Notes: generated from the sequence alone by a model not told the origin. Positions 1 to 9,787 are shown, numbered from the stretch's first letter. The stretch is DNA of 64,000 nt from Bacteroidia bacterium (GCA_016787895.1 JAEUTN010000014.1:372001-436000); one strand, 5' to 3'. Numbers and translations are program-made.

Positions 1-765
1 GAAAAAAAGCCAAATCAGAGAGCCGGGGGTAATGGCGAAAAAGATGTAAGGTTTAATAAGGATAAGAACTAAAGAACCTAAGACAAGAATTAATAAATAT
101 TTGAATTTCCGTTCTTTCCGTATTAAAAATTTATATACCCCATAGGTAACAAACCCAAGTGCGCTAAGGGTATAAGTATCCTTTAACAAACCTGAACCCC
201 AGAAAAAAACAGATGGTATAAAAAAAATGGCAATCGCAAATTGCTTTTGCAACTCAGGAAACTGATCAATAAATACCTGGTACAATTTCCAAAGCCCCAA
301 AAAACTTGCATAGGCCAGCAACAAGGTAGTTGCCAAAAAGCTCTTGCATCCAAGCATACAAAAAGGCACGGTTAGTATAACCGTAAAAAGCGCATAGTAA
401 TCGGTGTTATGAAATAAAATAGGCCCGTATTCTTTTTCATATACCCCCACCATATGAATGTTATTGGAATAAAAATTAACCATGTCAAAAAACAGGGAAA
501 AATTCAGATCATACAATACGTTCACAAAGGTATTCGCCGTTAAAAAGTAATTGCTTACATCGCCACCTATCGTATAATAAAATGTGTACACTAAACAAAG
601 AGACAAACCCCCTATCATTTTACAAAGCACAGCGGGAACGTAATATGTGTAGTAGGTTTTTTGCTTGATGTTGCGATTCCGCACTGCAATGGCAACCAGA
701 ATAATAATGGTAAAATAAAGTGGTGCAAGAAAAAGGTCGTATATGTCTATCCAGGGGCTTTCGAT
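1..765 (-). CDS. Multi-pass membrane protein, C-terminus outside window
   Basis: An open frame on the minus strand runs off the left edge. About 255 codons are visible, with at least six hydrophobic segments separated by short Lys/Arg-rich loops, and motifs such as SPWIDIYDLF near the start and WGSGLLKDTY later. The build resembles polysaccharide or cell-surface assembly membrane proteins (EpsG/Wzy-like), but I do not recognise the family. The neighbouring galE, which supplies UDP-sugars, is compatible with that role. The start is odd: the natural N-terminus (I/M-ESPWID) corresponds to an ATC codon at 763-765. No in-frame ATG, GTG or TTG precedes the first membrane segment, and the first GTG lies inside that segment's end. 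The boundary is therefore uncertain. Confidence 0.6.
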   Translation of the reverse strand, partial: MESPWIDIYDLFLAPLYFTIIILVAIAVRNRNIKQKTYYTYYVPAVLCKMIGGLSLCLVYTFYYTIGGDVSNYFLTANTFVNVLYDLNFSLFFDMVNFYSNNIHMVGVYEKEYGPILFHNTDYYALFTVILTVPFCMLGCKSFLATTLLLAYASFLGLWKLYQVFIDQFPELQKQFAIAIFFIPSVFFWGSGLLKDTYTLSALGFVTYGVYKFLIRKERKFKYLLILVLGSLVLILIKPYIFFAITPGSLIWLFF

Positions 766-878
766 GCGACTAAAAGTAAAAAAAAAGGTTGAGTTGACCC
801 TGAGAGTTTTGAAACTCTGTCGAAAACTGCAATTGGAAAAGCCCTGTATCTGGCTGCAATTCCTTATTTTTGCCCATT

Positions 879-1901
879 ATGCAAACCATTCTGGTCACCG
901 GAGGAGCCGGGTACATTGGTTCACACACGCTTGTGGAGCTGCTTCAGAACACCGATTTCCGCGTTGTTTCACTTGACAATTTTTCCAATTCCCTGGAGCG
1001 CTCTTACGAAAGGGTTCAAAAAATCTGTAAACGGAATTTTGAGACGATTTGTCTCGACCTTTGCGACAAAACCCGCCTTTACGAAGCCCTGGGTCAGATA
1101 GGCCACATTGATGGCATCATCCATTTTGCTGCCTATAAATCAGTACCGGAAAGTGTAAAAGAGCCCTTGCTGTATTACCACAACAACCTGACCTCTTTGA
1201 ACAACCTGCTCAGTTATGCAGTTGACAATGGCATCAAACATTTTATTTTTTCATCTTCCTGCTCGGTGTATGGCAATGCTGACGACCTGCCCGTAACCGA
1301 AGCGAGTCCATTAAAAAAAGCCGAAAGTCCTTATGGACATACCAAGCAGGTAGGCGAGGAAATGATATCCTTTGTTTCTCAAGCCTATCCCGCTTTTAGT
1401 GCTGTTCTTTTGCGGTATTTTAATCCCGTTGGGGCCCACCTCAGTGGTTTGTTGGGCGAATTGCCACTCAACCGCCCTAATAATCTGGTTCCCATCATCA
1501 CTCAAACAGCAGTAGGGAAAAATGCGCTTACAGTGTTTGGTAAGGATTATCCGACCCGCGACGGCTCTTGCATCCGGGATTACATTCATGTGAGCGACAT
1601 TGCGGATGCACACGTGAAGGCCCTTGATTATCTCCTGAGCGGGAAAAACAAAACAAGATGCAGCATTTTTAACCTTGGAACCGGAACTGGTATAAGTGTA
1701 TTGGAAGCCATTGCCTCTTTTGAAAAAGTGTCAGGTAAAAAATTGCCCTATACCATAGGCGGAAGACGAGCCGGGGATGTGGTTTCCATTTATGCCAACA
1801 ACTCTCTGGCCAAAAAAGAACTAAGCTGGTCGCCACAATACGGAATCGACGACATGATGCTGAGCGCCTGGAAATGGCAACAACATCTGGAAACCGAGTA
1901 A
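879..1901 (+). CDS. galE: UDP-glucose 4-epimerase
   Basis: Cytoplasmic NAD-dependent epimerase interconverting UDP-glucose and UDP-galactose (Leloir pathway, surface polysaccharide precursors). The 340-residue protein has the usual length for the family. The N-terminal Rossmann motif TGGAGYIG is at residues 7-14, the SSSCSVYG strand/serine region lies near 121-128, and the catalytic Tyr and Lys are in YGHTK at 152-156. The short-chain dehydrogenase/extended epimerase fold is covered end to end. I chose ATG at 879 because the Rossmann strand starts three residues later. A TTG nine bases upstream would add only MPI. The gene is divergent from the partial membrane protein. A TATTTTTG box at 865-872 fits the Bacteroidota -7 consensus but lies very close to the start. 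Confidence 0.95.
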   Translation: MQTILVTGGAGYIGSHTLVELLQNTDFRVVSLDNFSNSLERSYERVQKICKRNFETICLDLCDKTRLYEALGQIGHIDGIIHFAAYKSVPESVKEPLLYYHNNLTSLNNLLSYAVDNGIKHFIFSSSCSVYGNADDLPVTEASPLKKAESPYGHTKQVGEEMISFVSQAYPAFSAVLLRYFNPVGAHLSGLLGELPLNRPNNLVPIITQTAVGKNALTVFGKDYPTRDGSCIRDYIHVSDIADAHVKALDYLLSGKNKTRCSIFNLGTGTGISVLEAIASFEKVSGKKLPYTIGGRRAGDVVSIYANNSLAKKELSWSPQYGIDDMMLSAWKWQQHLETE

Positions 1902-2013
1902 CAACAAGCCTTTTAGAGCGCCAGATTTAAGTTTTATTCACAGTTGCCCGGTCCTAATTTTCTTAAAGCGAAGATAAAATCCTCACGGTTTTTGCTACAT
2001 TTAAGCACCGTAT

Positions 2014-2898
2014 ATGCTGAAGTCCTCCATACTCCTTCCCTTCCTTTTCTATTGCACCGCTCTGTTTTCACAATACCATCCTTTTGTTGAAAACAAAAAG
2101 TGGGGAATAAAAGACAGTGTGAATGTTATTATTGCACCCGTTTACGACACCATTTTTAATTTCGATAAAACCAATCAGGTTTGTCTGGCCTGTTTTAAAA
2201 ATAAAAGCACGAACACCAATCAATTCATCAAGGTTACCAACACCCAGTATTTTTGCAATTACCTCAATCCTGAATCAAAACGCCTCATCATTAAAACCTC
2301 ATCCAAAGATACCTGCAGCGTTTTTCAGCTCAGCAAAACAACTGTAAAACACTATAACGAAAACGATACCCTGTTTAAAGTAAAAGTAAAACAATACATG
2401 TATCTGGTGAGTAAATCGTTTAAACAACTAAGCTTTAAACCTTATTACGATATTGAATTGTGTGATGATCCCGGATTTTATGTAGTGCAGGGGCTTAATG
2501 ATGCCGACGTACCCATGTACGGACTTGTGAACAGCAAAGAAGAACTTCTGATTCCGTTTGAATATTCAGGTATAAAATTAAATCCCGCAGACTCTTTGGT
2601 GATGGTATGTGGCACCGGTTACGGGGCAGGCACCGAAGATTATGTGTTTGATTACAAAGGAAAAAAACGCATGTCCTATCATCACCATATCGATCTGGCC
2701 ACAAATGAATACATCGTGTTCAAAGCCTATGAACCAAAAGAACGTTATTTTTCGTATTGTATTGAAACCAAAGAAGAGAAGGAAATCATTGCCGATGAGG
2801 TCCGCTATTACAGCGGAAATTCAATCCGCCTCCGCATCAAAACAACATGGTGGGTATATAACCTCAAGACTCAGGAAAAAACCGAATTAAAAAACTAA
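2014..2898 (+). CDS. Secreted WG-repeat-type protein
   Basis: A 294-residue protein with a clear signal peptide (hydrophobic residues 4-18, cleavage probably after LFSQ). The mature part begins with a KKWGIKDS segment followed by IIAPVYDTI, and has a second YGLVNSKEELLIPFEY segment near residue 170. These are the WG-repeat (KWGLIDxxGxxVIPxxYD) signatures common in exported Bacteroidota proteins of unknown function. Only two recognisable repeats are present, and the C-terminal third is not recognised. It lies 27 bp upstream of gap on the same strand, which may mean co-transcription, but no functional link is evident. Confidence 0.75.
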   Translation: MLKSSILLPFLFYCTALFSQYHPFVENKKWGIKDSVNVIIAPVYDTIFNFDKTNQVCLACFKNKSTNTNQFIKVTNTQYFCNYLNPESKRLIIKTSSKDTCSVFQLSKTTVKHYNENDTLFKVKVKQYMYLVSKSFKQLSFKPYYDIELCDDPGFYVVQGLNDADVPMYGLVNSKEELLIPFEYSGIKLNPADSLVMVCGTGYGAGTEDYVFDYKGKKRMSYHHHIDLATNEYIVFKAYEPKERYFSYCIETKEEKEIIADEVRYYSGNSIRLRIKTTWWVYNLKTQEKTELKN

Positions 2899-2925
2899 GT
2901 TCAACCATTTAATAAATCAAGGGTT

Positions 2926-3918
2926 ATGAAAAAAACCAATATTGCCATCAATGGTTTCGGAAGAATAGGCCGGGTATTTTTAAGAAACAGCCTGAGTCAA
3001 CCCAACCTGGAAGTGGTGGCCATTAACGACATAACTGACGCAGCCACCCTGGCCCACTTATTTAAATACGATTCTGTTCACGGCAGGTTTGAGGGTGAAG
3101 TAAAGGCCGAGGGCAATGCCCTGGTGGTGAATGGAAAAAGTATACGTGTGGTGTCGAGCGCCAACCCGGCACAACTCCCCTGGAAAGAACTCAAAGTGGA
3201 CATCGTGATTGAAAGTACCGGAAAATTTCTGGATACTGCGAGTGCCTCACTTCATCTGCAGGCCGGTGCCCGAAAAGTCATTCTTTCGGCCCCTGCCAAT
3301 GATGAATCCATAAAATCCCTTGTGTTGGGTGTCAACGATCATGTGCTTAAGCCGGAGGATGTAATTGTTTCGAACGCGAGTTGCACAACCAATTGCGCAG
3401 CGCCCATGCTGAAAGTATTGCACCCTTTCGGCATTGAGGAGGCTTATATTACAACCGTTCATTCTTACACCAATGATCAGCGCATACACGATGCCCCGCA
3501 CAAAGATCTGAGAAGAGCACGGGCAGCAGCCCTGAGCATTATACCTACCTCCACAGGGGCAGCGAAAGCTATTACCCGGATTTTTCCTGACCTCAAAGGA
3601 AAGATAGGCGGTTGTGGTATGCGTGTACCGGTTCCCGATGGTTCTCTCACTGACATCACCTGCGTTTTAAAAAAGGTGCCCACTGTGGAAGAAGTAAATC
3701 AGGCTTTTAAAAAAGCATCACAAACCCATTTGAAAGGCATACTCGAATACACCGAAGACCCCCTGGTGAGTGTGGATGTGGTTGGCAATTCGCACAGTGT
3801 GGTATACGATGCAGAATTCACCAGCATTGTTGGCAATCTTTTGAAAGTGATTGGCTGGTACGATAATGAGTGGGGTTATTGCAACCGCTTGGTTGAACTC
3901 GCTATCAGGATGGCCTGA
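2926..3918 (+). CDS. gap: Type I glyceraldehyde-3-phosphate dehydrogenase
   Basis: Glycolytic/gluconeogenic enzyme that oxidatively phosphorylates glyceraldehyde-3-phosphate with NAD. At 330 residues it is full length. The NAD-binding motif INGFGRIGR lies at residues 8-16, and the catalytic cysteine is in SNASCTTNCAAP around residue 153. The conserved catalytic His region (TTVHSYTNDQ) follows, and the C-terminal NEWGYCNR motif is present. It ends two bases before the stop of the convergent small lipoprotein gene, so there is no room for a terminator between them. Confidence 0.97.
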   Translation: MKKTNIAINGFGRIGRVFLRNSLSQPNLEVVAINDITDAATLAHLFKYDSVHGRFEGEVKAEGNALVVNGKSIRVVSSANPAQLPWKELKVDIVIESTGKFLDTASASLHLQAGARKVILSAPANDESIKSLVLGVNDHVLKPEDVIVSNASCTTNCAAPMLKVLHPFGIEEAYITTVHSYTNDQRIHDAPHKDLRRARAAALSIIPTSTGAAKAITRIFPDLKGKIGGCGMRVPVPDGSLTDITCVLKKVPTVEEVNQAFKKASQTHLKGILEYTEDPLVSVDVVGNSHSVVYDAEFTSIVGNLLKVIGWYDNEWGYCNRLVELAIRMA

Positions 3919-3920
3919 AC

Positions 3921-4256
3921 TTATTCCAGTTCGCAGCTGTAATTTCGGGTGCCTGTGTTTGTAATGGTAATGGTTACAAAACCCGGCACGCCATTGGAGG
4001 TGGTTTCATTGATGGCCTCCGTTTTGTCAAAACAATTGTATTTGGCTTTGCGTTTGCTCACTTTGTTGAAGGTGGTGGAATTTTGATTGGATGTATTCAA
4101 AGGAATCACCACGGTTGTATCCGTTCCAATTAATTCTGAAATGGTTCTTGTGCTTGTTGTGCCGGAAGTAACCACAGTGCAGGTACACACCCGGTCTTTG
4201 TTGCAAGACATCAAGGCTAAAACAAAGAGGCAGAGAATAAGGGTAGTTGTTTTCAT
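3921..4256 (-). CDS. Small secreted lipoprotein, unknown function
   Basis: A 111-residue lipoprotein precursor. The start at 4256 gives a classic type II signal peptide, MKTTTLILCLFVLALMSC, with the lipobox Cys at residue 18; a longer in-frame extension upstream would run into parC and lacks signal character. The mature part has a CTCTV motif, many Thr and Ser residues and further cysteines near the end (YNCF, YSCELE), suggesting disulfides. It is 10 bp downstream of parC on the same strand and is probably read through from it. I know no family for it. Confidence 0.7.
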   Translation of the reverse strand: MKTTTLILCLFVLALMSCNKDRVCTCTVVTSGTTSTRTISELIGTDTTVVIPLNTSNQNSTTFNKVSKRKAKYNCFDKTEAINETTSNGVPGFVTITITNTGTRNYSCELE

Positions 4257-4266
4257 GGGTTTGGAT

Positions 4267-6915
4267 TTAAAATTCAAAGGTAATTTGTCCGTCAGTATCA
4301 AAAAAATCCCTGGCACTGTCTTTATTCAGCTTTTCCATGGCCCTGCGGTGCAGTTCCATTGGTGAGAGTCCCGTTTTTTCTTCATCGTGGGAGGCGAGGA
4401 ACTTTTTCGCCGATTTGATTTCTTCCGGTTCTCTCAAATTCACCTCTTTCACTTTGTAGGTGGAGATTTTTTTACCTTTGGCTTTCATGTTCACCAATGG
4501 GCTGAATTCAACCATCTTCAGCACTTCATCCGGAATCTCTTTGCCTTTTTCCTTTGCGAACTTTATTTCAACCACAGGATGAATCTGTGTGGTTACCAAT
4601 TCTATTCTTGATTCGGGATGTTCAGTAATAATAAGGGTTTTAACAGTCGTGATCTCCGGCTCAAAGCGTTTGGTGAAATACGATTTGCTTTGCCCGTCAT
4701 AATACACGCAGGTGACCACTTGTTTTGGATAATACTTTTCAATGAGCACCACATCGTCATCAAAATGGTTCAGCACATCGTATGTATAGAGTTTGTAATT
4801 TCCGCTACCGGTAATGCACAGAATTTTGTCCTCCCCGCTGAATTTACCCAGATACGATCCTCTCTCATCTTTGTTCAATCGGTGTGTGCTTTCATCGAAC
4901 CAATAATCTTCCCCCTCAAGGGTGGAAGCACCTTTTTCTTTCAACGTGACCTTATTCACCGTGTACTTGGTAACGATATTACCCACGGCAGTACGGGCTT
5001 TTATTTCGAGCTCTGCAAAATCCACATCCAGTTGCAACTTCCGCAAACCGGCTACAGCCCTCAGATGAACAATCACCTTTTCCGTTTCGGCATTGGGATT
5101 GGCAGTAAACCAATACACCGTAGAATTGGCCGTTCCCTTAGTCAGGTCATATTCTTTATCGCGGGTAACACCGGTTACATTAAACCGTTTCATGAACGTA
5201 ATGCCTTTAGGCCCGTCGCGGTAAATCATGTTATAGGTGGTGCGTTCATCGTTCTTGCGGAACACAGCCACATGTATGATGTCCTTACCAACAAATACCT
5301 TATCCGCAACTTTAAACACCTTCATTTTACCTTCCTTGGTAAAGGCAATGATGTCATCAATATCCGAGCAGTCGCAAATGTATTCGTCCTTTTTTAAGCC
5401 TGTACCAATAAACCCTTCTTCGCGGTTCATGAACAATTTTTCATTGGCCATTACCACCTGGGTGGCAATAATCGCTTCCAGTTGTTTGGTTTCGGTTTTG
5501 CGTTCGCGTCCGGCACCGAATTTTTTCTTGAGGTTTTTATAATATTCTACCGCGTAATCAACCAGATTGGCAAGATTGTTTTTAACCGCTTCAATTTTGG
5601 CATCCAGCTCCTTCATAAATTCCTCCGCTTTGATGCTGTCAAAACGGGTGATGCGAATCATCGGGATTTGTGTTAGTTTTTGGAGGTCCTCATCAGTGAT
5701 TTCACGAAGCAGCTTTTTACGGTAAGGTTTAAAGCGCTCGTATAAGTAATCGTATAAGGTTTCGCGGTTTGCGTACTTTTTAAAATCAATGTACATCTCT
5801 TCCTTGATGAACAACTTTTCAAGGGAAGCAAAATGCCATTTTTCCTCAAGTTCCTTTTGTTCAATCTCCAGCTCTTGTTTTAAAAGGGCAAGGGTTTGTT
5901 GCGTACAGATTTTCAGAATCTCACTTACCCCAACAAACCTGGGCTTATCATTTTCGATAATGCAGGCATTGGGAGAAATGCTGACCTCACAATTGGTAAA
6001 GGCGAATAAGGCATCAATGGTTTTGTCGGGCGAAATGCCGGGTTGCAGATGAATCAATATCTCAACGTTCTCCGCGGTATTGTCCTCCACTTTTTTGACC
6101 TTGATTTTACCCTTGTCGTTGGCTGCCAATATCGAATCAATCAGCGAGCCGGTGGTGGTGCCAAAGGGAATCTCAGTAATTACAAGCGTTTTGGGATTCA
6201 GTTCTTTAATTCTCGCTCTTACTTTTATTTTTCCACCTCTTAAACCGTCCTTATAGTCGCTAAAATCAGCAATGCCCCCGGTAATAAAGTCAGGGTAAAT
6301 GCTGGCTTTTTTTCCCTTCAGTACCTGAATGGAAGCGTCGATGAGTTCGTTAAAATTGTGTGGTAATATTTTTGTGGCCAAACCCACCGCGATGCCCTCA
6401 ACCCCCTGAGCCAGCAATAAAGGAAACTTCACCGGTAAGGTAAGGGGCTCTTTGTTACGCCCGTCGTAGCTTAATCCCCAGTTGGTTGTTTTTGGATTGA
6501 ACAGAACTTCGAGTGCAAATTTTGAAAGGCGCGCTTCGATGTAACGGGGTGCAGCGGCACTATCCCCTGTAAGAATATTTCCCCAGTTTCCCTGACAGTC
6601 GATTAACAAATCCTTCTGCCCCATGCTCACTAAAGCGTCTCCAATGCTGGCATCGCCATGCGGATGGTATTTCATGGTGTTCCCAATCAGGTTGGCGACT
6701 TTGTTGTAGCGCCCATCTTCGAGTTCCCACATGCTGTGCAGTATCCTTCTCTGTACCGGCTTTAAACCATCCTCAAGTGCAGGAACTGCCCGTTCAAGGA
6801 TAACATAAGAGGCGTAATCAATGAACCAATTCTTGAACATCCCGCTCACATGGGTAAGGTTGTCCACCTCATTGTGGTTATCCATGTCAGCCCCTTCGAA
6901 AATAGTATCGTCCAT
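4267..6915 (-). CDS. parC: DNA topoisomerase IV subunit A
   Basis: Type IIA topoisomerase breakage-reunion subunit that decatenates daughter chromosomes together with ParE. The 882-residue protein opens with the winged-helix/tower domain (VSGMFKNWFIDYASYVI, DGLKPVQRR). The catalytic tyrosine is Tyr125 in AAPRYIEARL. A coiled-coil region lies around residues 340-470, followed by a C-terminal beta-pinwheel-like region. The GyrA box QRRGGKG is not evident, which favours ParC over GyrA. The length is normal for the Bacteroidota form. parE lies 3.6 kb upstream on the same strand, separated by three lipoprotein genes. A TATATTTG box at 6938-6945 is a candidate own promoter. Confidence 0.93.
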   Translation of the reverse strand: MDDTIFEGADMDNHNEVDNLTHVSGMFKNWFIDYASYVILERAVPALEDGLKPVQRRILHSMWELEDGRYNKVANLIGNTMKYHPHGDASIGDALVSMGQKDLLIDCQGNWGNILTGDSAAAPRYIEARLSKFALEVLFNPKTTNWGLSYDGRNKEPLTLPVKFPLLLAQGVEGIAVGLATKILPHNFNELIDASIQVLKGKKASIYPDFITGGIADFSDYKDGLRGGKIKVRARIKELNPKTLVITEIPFGTTTGSLIDSILAANDKGKIKVKKVEDNTAENVEILIHLQPGISPDKTIDALFAFTNCEVSISPNACIIENDKPRFVGVSEILKICTQQTLALLKQELEIEQKELEEKWHFASLEKLFIKEEMYIDFKKYANRETLYDYLYERFKPYRKKLLREITDEDLQKLTQIPMIRITRFDSIKAEEFMKELDAKIEAVKNNLANLVDYAVEYYKNLKKKFGAGRERKTETKQLEAIIATQVVMANEKLFMNREEGFIGTGLKKDEYICDCSDIDDIIAFTKEGKMKVFKVADKVFVGKDIIHVAVFRKNDERTTYNMIYRDGPKGITFMKRFNVTGVTRDKEYDLTKGTANSTVYWFTANPNAETEKVIVHLRAVAGLRKLQLDVDFAELEIKARTAVGNIVTKYTVNKVTLKEKGASTLEGEDYWFDESTHRLNKDERGSYLGKFSGEDKILCITGSGNYKLYTYDVLNHFDDDVVLIEKYYPKQVVTCVYYDGQSKSYFTKRFEPEITTVKTLIITEHPESRIELVTTQIHPVVEIKFAKEKGKEIPDEVLKMVEFSPLVNMKAKGKKISTYKVKEVNLREPEEIKSAKKFLASHDEEKTGLSPMELHRRAMEKLNKDSARDFFDTDGQITFEF

Positions 6916-6937
6916 TCTTGTGTCTTAAGATAAAGTG

Positions 6938-6945
6938 CAAATATA
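6938..6945 (-). promoter_or_regulatory. Candidate -7 box upstream of parC
   Basis: On the minus strand the octamer reads TATATTTG, a match to the Bacteroidota -7 consensus TAnnTTTG, about 23 bases before the parC ATG. No convincing TTTG -33 element is at the expected distance, so this rests on one box only. Confidence 0.4.
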
Positions 6946-7022
6946 CGTTTAGGAGATGAAATATGGGGCTTAGAAAGGGCGACAAAGCCTGAAAAAGTGA
7001 CCGAAATATTCACATTTTGGCT

Positions 7023-8435
7023 TTAATACACCAGTATTTTCCGTTTCAGGAAAAACAATGCTTCAGCCAGTTTGGCCTGGAGTTTAGGGTTGGAATAGGC
7101 GTTCAGTCCTGCCTTTTCCGCATTGTTGGCATATCCGTAAACTTCAGTTACTTGTTGTTTGTAAAGGATATCGGAACTGCCCGACTTTTTTAATTGCAGG
7201 TCAACAATCAGCTGAACCAGGCTGAGCTGGTAGTTTTTTTCGAGTATATCGCTGCTGATGTCTTTTTGGGTTTCGGCGTTTGCGCTGATGATGTAATCGG
7301 CCTGAGCCGCTTTGTCCACTAATCGCACCTCCTGGCCCTCAAATTTTTGTTTAATAAGGGATTCGATAGAACTTAAACCAGTAGGTTTACCGAAGTTTTT
7401 TTCATTTACTTCCACATAGATAGTAACCTGGGTGACATTGGCCTGCACTTTTAAGGCAGGGGTTTGAATAAATTGTTTTAATAAGGTAATTCCGGCGCGG
7501 CTTACCGAATCAGTGCCCATGAGTGTGGTAATATCAGGGCTAAGGGAGAATGAAACGTATTGATTCAAAGGCTCCACACTTTGCACTTTTATCTGAAGCT
7601 CTCCCTGCTGGTCGGTAGAGCTCGATTCAGATACATCCACCTGATCTTCTTCACTGATTACCGATAAGGGGAAATTTTGCAGGGGCAATTTATTTTTGAT
7701 CTGAAGTTTGAATTTGAGTGGTTCGTAAACTGCCTGATAGGGCTTTAGTTCAGGAATGATTTTGTTCTGAACAATTGTAATGGATTGCAGCTGATTTTGA
7801 ATCAGGTTGGTGAGATCCAGGATGTTTTTTAACCCTTCGGTTTGCGCAGGATCAAAGTTGATTTCTTCACTCAGGTAGGGTGTTAATACCCCAAACGCCT
7901 GAATCCGCTTTTTTAAGGCGGATGAAAAATCCTGATTTTTTTCGTCGTAAAAACTGGAGGCGATAAAGTTTGAAGCTTTGTTAATGGTTTGTTGTTTTTT
8001 AAGCGCCTTCTGTTTAGCGTACTCTTCCTTATCGAGTTGATAATACACCCAGTATTGTTTGTCGTTTTCGTAGGAATCTACCAGGGTATAACCTTCAATA
8101 TTATCGCTGTTCGATAACTTGATCAGTGAATTAAAATTTTCATTAAAACTGTTGCTGTTTTGCACAGTATAAAGTACCGAGTTGCTGGAGATATCCACTT
8201 TTATTTCGGAGGCCAAATCGTAAAGGGCATTCTTTTTTGCTTCCATCTGGTAATTGCCGCTCCTGCCCTTTTCGGCAAAACCAATGCCAACGTATTTGAA
8301 CCCGTTGTTGGGGCGACTGCTCACCCATAGCGGAACTTTCACTTCAACAGCTGCTGCCGGCACTTCTTCACGGCTTTTACATGCCCCGAACAAACTCAGC
8401 ACAATTGAAAGCGCTATTAAAAAGCGAAATTTCAT
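7023..8435 (-). CDS. LPP20-like lipoprotein
   Basis: A 470-residue lipoprotein precursor with lipobox LFGAC (Cys near residue 19), so the mature protein is membrane anchored. After a PLWVSSRP segment, the region around residues 40-140 (GFKYVGIGFAEKG, EAKKNALYDLASEI) resembles the LPP20/FlgP-like fold, in which an AxxxAxxxLA helix follows a YVG strand. The rest is low in cysteine with beta-strand character and a short helix-rich C-terminus. The start overlaps the stop of the upstream gene in ATGA at 8432-8435, a sign of translational coupling. It is the third gene of a lipoprotein operon. Its function is not known; the family is linked to envelope structures. Confidence 0.7.
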   Translation of the reverse strand: MKFRFLIALSIVLSLFGACKSREEVPAAAVEVKVPLWVSSRPNNGFKYVGIGFAEKGRSGNYQMEAKKNALYDLASEIKVDISSNSVLYTVQNSNSFNENFNSLIKLSNSDNIEGYTLVDSYENDKQYWVYYQLDKEEYAKQKALKKQQTINKASNFIASSFYDEKNQDFSSALKKRIQAFGVLTPYLSEEINFDPAQTEGLKNILDLTNLIQNQLQSITIVQNKIIPELKPYQAVYEPLKFKLQIKNKLPLQNFPLSVISEEDQVDVSESSSTDQQGELQIKVQSVEPLNQYVSFSLSPDITTLMGTDSVSRAGITLLKQFIQTPALKVQANVTQVTIYVEVNEKNFGKPTGLSSIESLIKQKFEGQEVRLVDKAAQADYIISANAETQKDISSDILEKNYQLSLVQLIVDLQLKKSGSSDILYKQQVTEVYGYANNAEKAGLNAYSNPKLQAKLAEALFFLKRKILVY

Positions 8436-9787
8436 TTCATTGAAGTCGTTGAGGAAATAAATAATTTAATGTTTTGGTTGTACACGTCGGTTTTTAGCTC
8501 TTCCTGCGATTTTAAGGTGTTGCGTGCACTGAACGAGTTCCTCCAGGCTTTGGCATTGTACTGGGCCGTTACAGCAGTTTGCTGAGGATTGTAAGGATAT
8601 AAATTATTGATGTTGCTTTTAAAGGGCTGGGTAAATTCCTGGTACTCCACCGCGTCGGCACTCTGCATGTTTTTGGTTTGAGACGCCACGATCTGGCTGT
8701 TCAAAGCGTTGATAATTTTAAAACTAAAATCGTAAGACACCGAGCGTTGTGCCTTCACGAGATTATAGGTAAAGGGTTTATACTCCACAATAACAAGTGT
8801 GTCGTTTTTGCGTGTACGTGTTTCTTCAAAACCCTTCTTTTGAGTTTTTATAAGTCCCGAATCAAATTCTTTGGCGTTGCTCACGGTAAAAAAATAAAAA
8901 TAATCGGCTCCGGTGGCTTTGCGTATGGCCTGAATCAAATCAACATTTGTGCTTTTACTGAAATCGAACGCTTCGGGAGTTTGCTGAAAAGGGGTGTTGT
9001 TAATCACTTTTATGCCTTTCACCTGATTGGCGGCGGCGTCGTTCATGTTGTTGTAAACTGCCGTTTCAATGGCTTTGGTTAATGCGTTTGAAGCGCCGTT
9101 GGGTTCGAACAAAATAAATTGTTTGGTGCTTTGCGCTGTGGCCATTTCCAGAAGGTCCTTGGCATCCTTGTATTTATCTGCTTTTATAGAAATGGCAGAC
9201 AAGGCCTGTACCGCCGGGGCATAATTTTTGTTTTGCAAATTAGTGATGGCCGTCTGGTACAAAGGTTCACAGGTGGCAATAATGCTGAGTTGAGCAAGGT
9301 TTTTATAGTCTTTGTTATACCGGTTAACTTTTGAAATATAACTGAGGGCTTCGTTGTATTTTTTTTGGTTCACCAGGGCCGCAGCCTGATGGTAATTTTT
9401 AGAGCAATACAACTCTACCGACTTTTGATAATCTTCATCGTAAGCTTTGGGGTAATCCATTTGTACATTCAGCGCAGCGCATCGGTCCACAAAATCTTTC
9501 ATCCTTTCATAACTTTCCAGACTGGCTTCGTTTTGCTGGGTATTAAAATTCCTGAAAAATTCAGACGCCATGCCCGAGGTGTGTTTCTGACCCACTTCTT
9601 TTAATTTTAAACGGGCCTCTACATTGGTGGGCTTTCGCTGCAGGGATTGAAAATAAAATTCCGCGGCCTCGTTTACGAGCCCCATCTTTTCCATTTTCTC
9701 TGCTGCTTTGAAGTACTTTTTAGATCCGGTACAGGCAATTAAAAGCAAAGAAAGTGCAAGACTGCTTATGTAGATCAGTGGTTTCAC
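8432..9787 (-). CDS. TPR-type lipoprotein
   Basis: I place the start at GTG 9787, giving a 451-residue precursor that begins MKPLIYISSLALSLLLIAC, a textbook lipoprotein signal with Cys at residue 19. An in-frame ATG at 9811 adds eight residues, but it lies inside the stem of a strong intrinsic terminator and is unlikely to be used. The mature N-terminal half has TPR-like helix pairs (AAEFYFQSLQRKPTNVEARLKL within residues ~36-57, then NYHQAAALVNQKKYNEAL). The C-terminal half is predominantly beta and unrecognised. It is followed by the LPP20-like gene with a 4-base overlap, so the two are surely co-expressed. Confidence 0.7.
   Translation of the reverse strand: MKPLIYISSLALSLLLIACTGSKKYFKAAEKMEKMGLVNEAAEFYFQSLQRKPTNVEARLKLKEVGQKHTSGMASEFFRNFNTQQNEASLESYERMKDFVDRCAALNVQMDYPKAYDEDYQKSVELYCSKNYHQAAALVNQKKYNEALSYISKVNRYNKDYKNLAQLSIIATCEPLYQTAITNLQNKNYAPAVQALSAISIKADKYKDAKDLLEMATAQSTKQFILFEPNGASNALTKAIETAVYNNMNDAAANQVKGIKVINNTPFQQTPEAFDFSKSTNVDLIQAIRKATGADYFYFFTVSNAKEFDSGLIKTQKKGFEETRTRKNDTLVIVEYKPFTYNLVKAQRSVSYDFSFKIINALNSQIVASQTKNMQSADAVEYQEFTQPFKSNINNLYPYNPQQTAVTAQYNAKAWRNSFSARNTLKSQEELKTDVYNQNIKLFISSTTSMK

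Noticed and set aside
743..976. Plus-strand frame of 77 codons at the galE start
   Set aside because: It overlaps the galE N-terminus in another frame and the start of the divergent membrane gene; its Arg/His-rich sequence is not protein-like.
4618..5397. Long plus-strand open frame of 259 codons inside parC
   Set aside because: It is antisense to a highly conserved gene, has no domain or signal character, and owes its length to codon bias of the parC strand.
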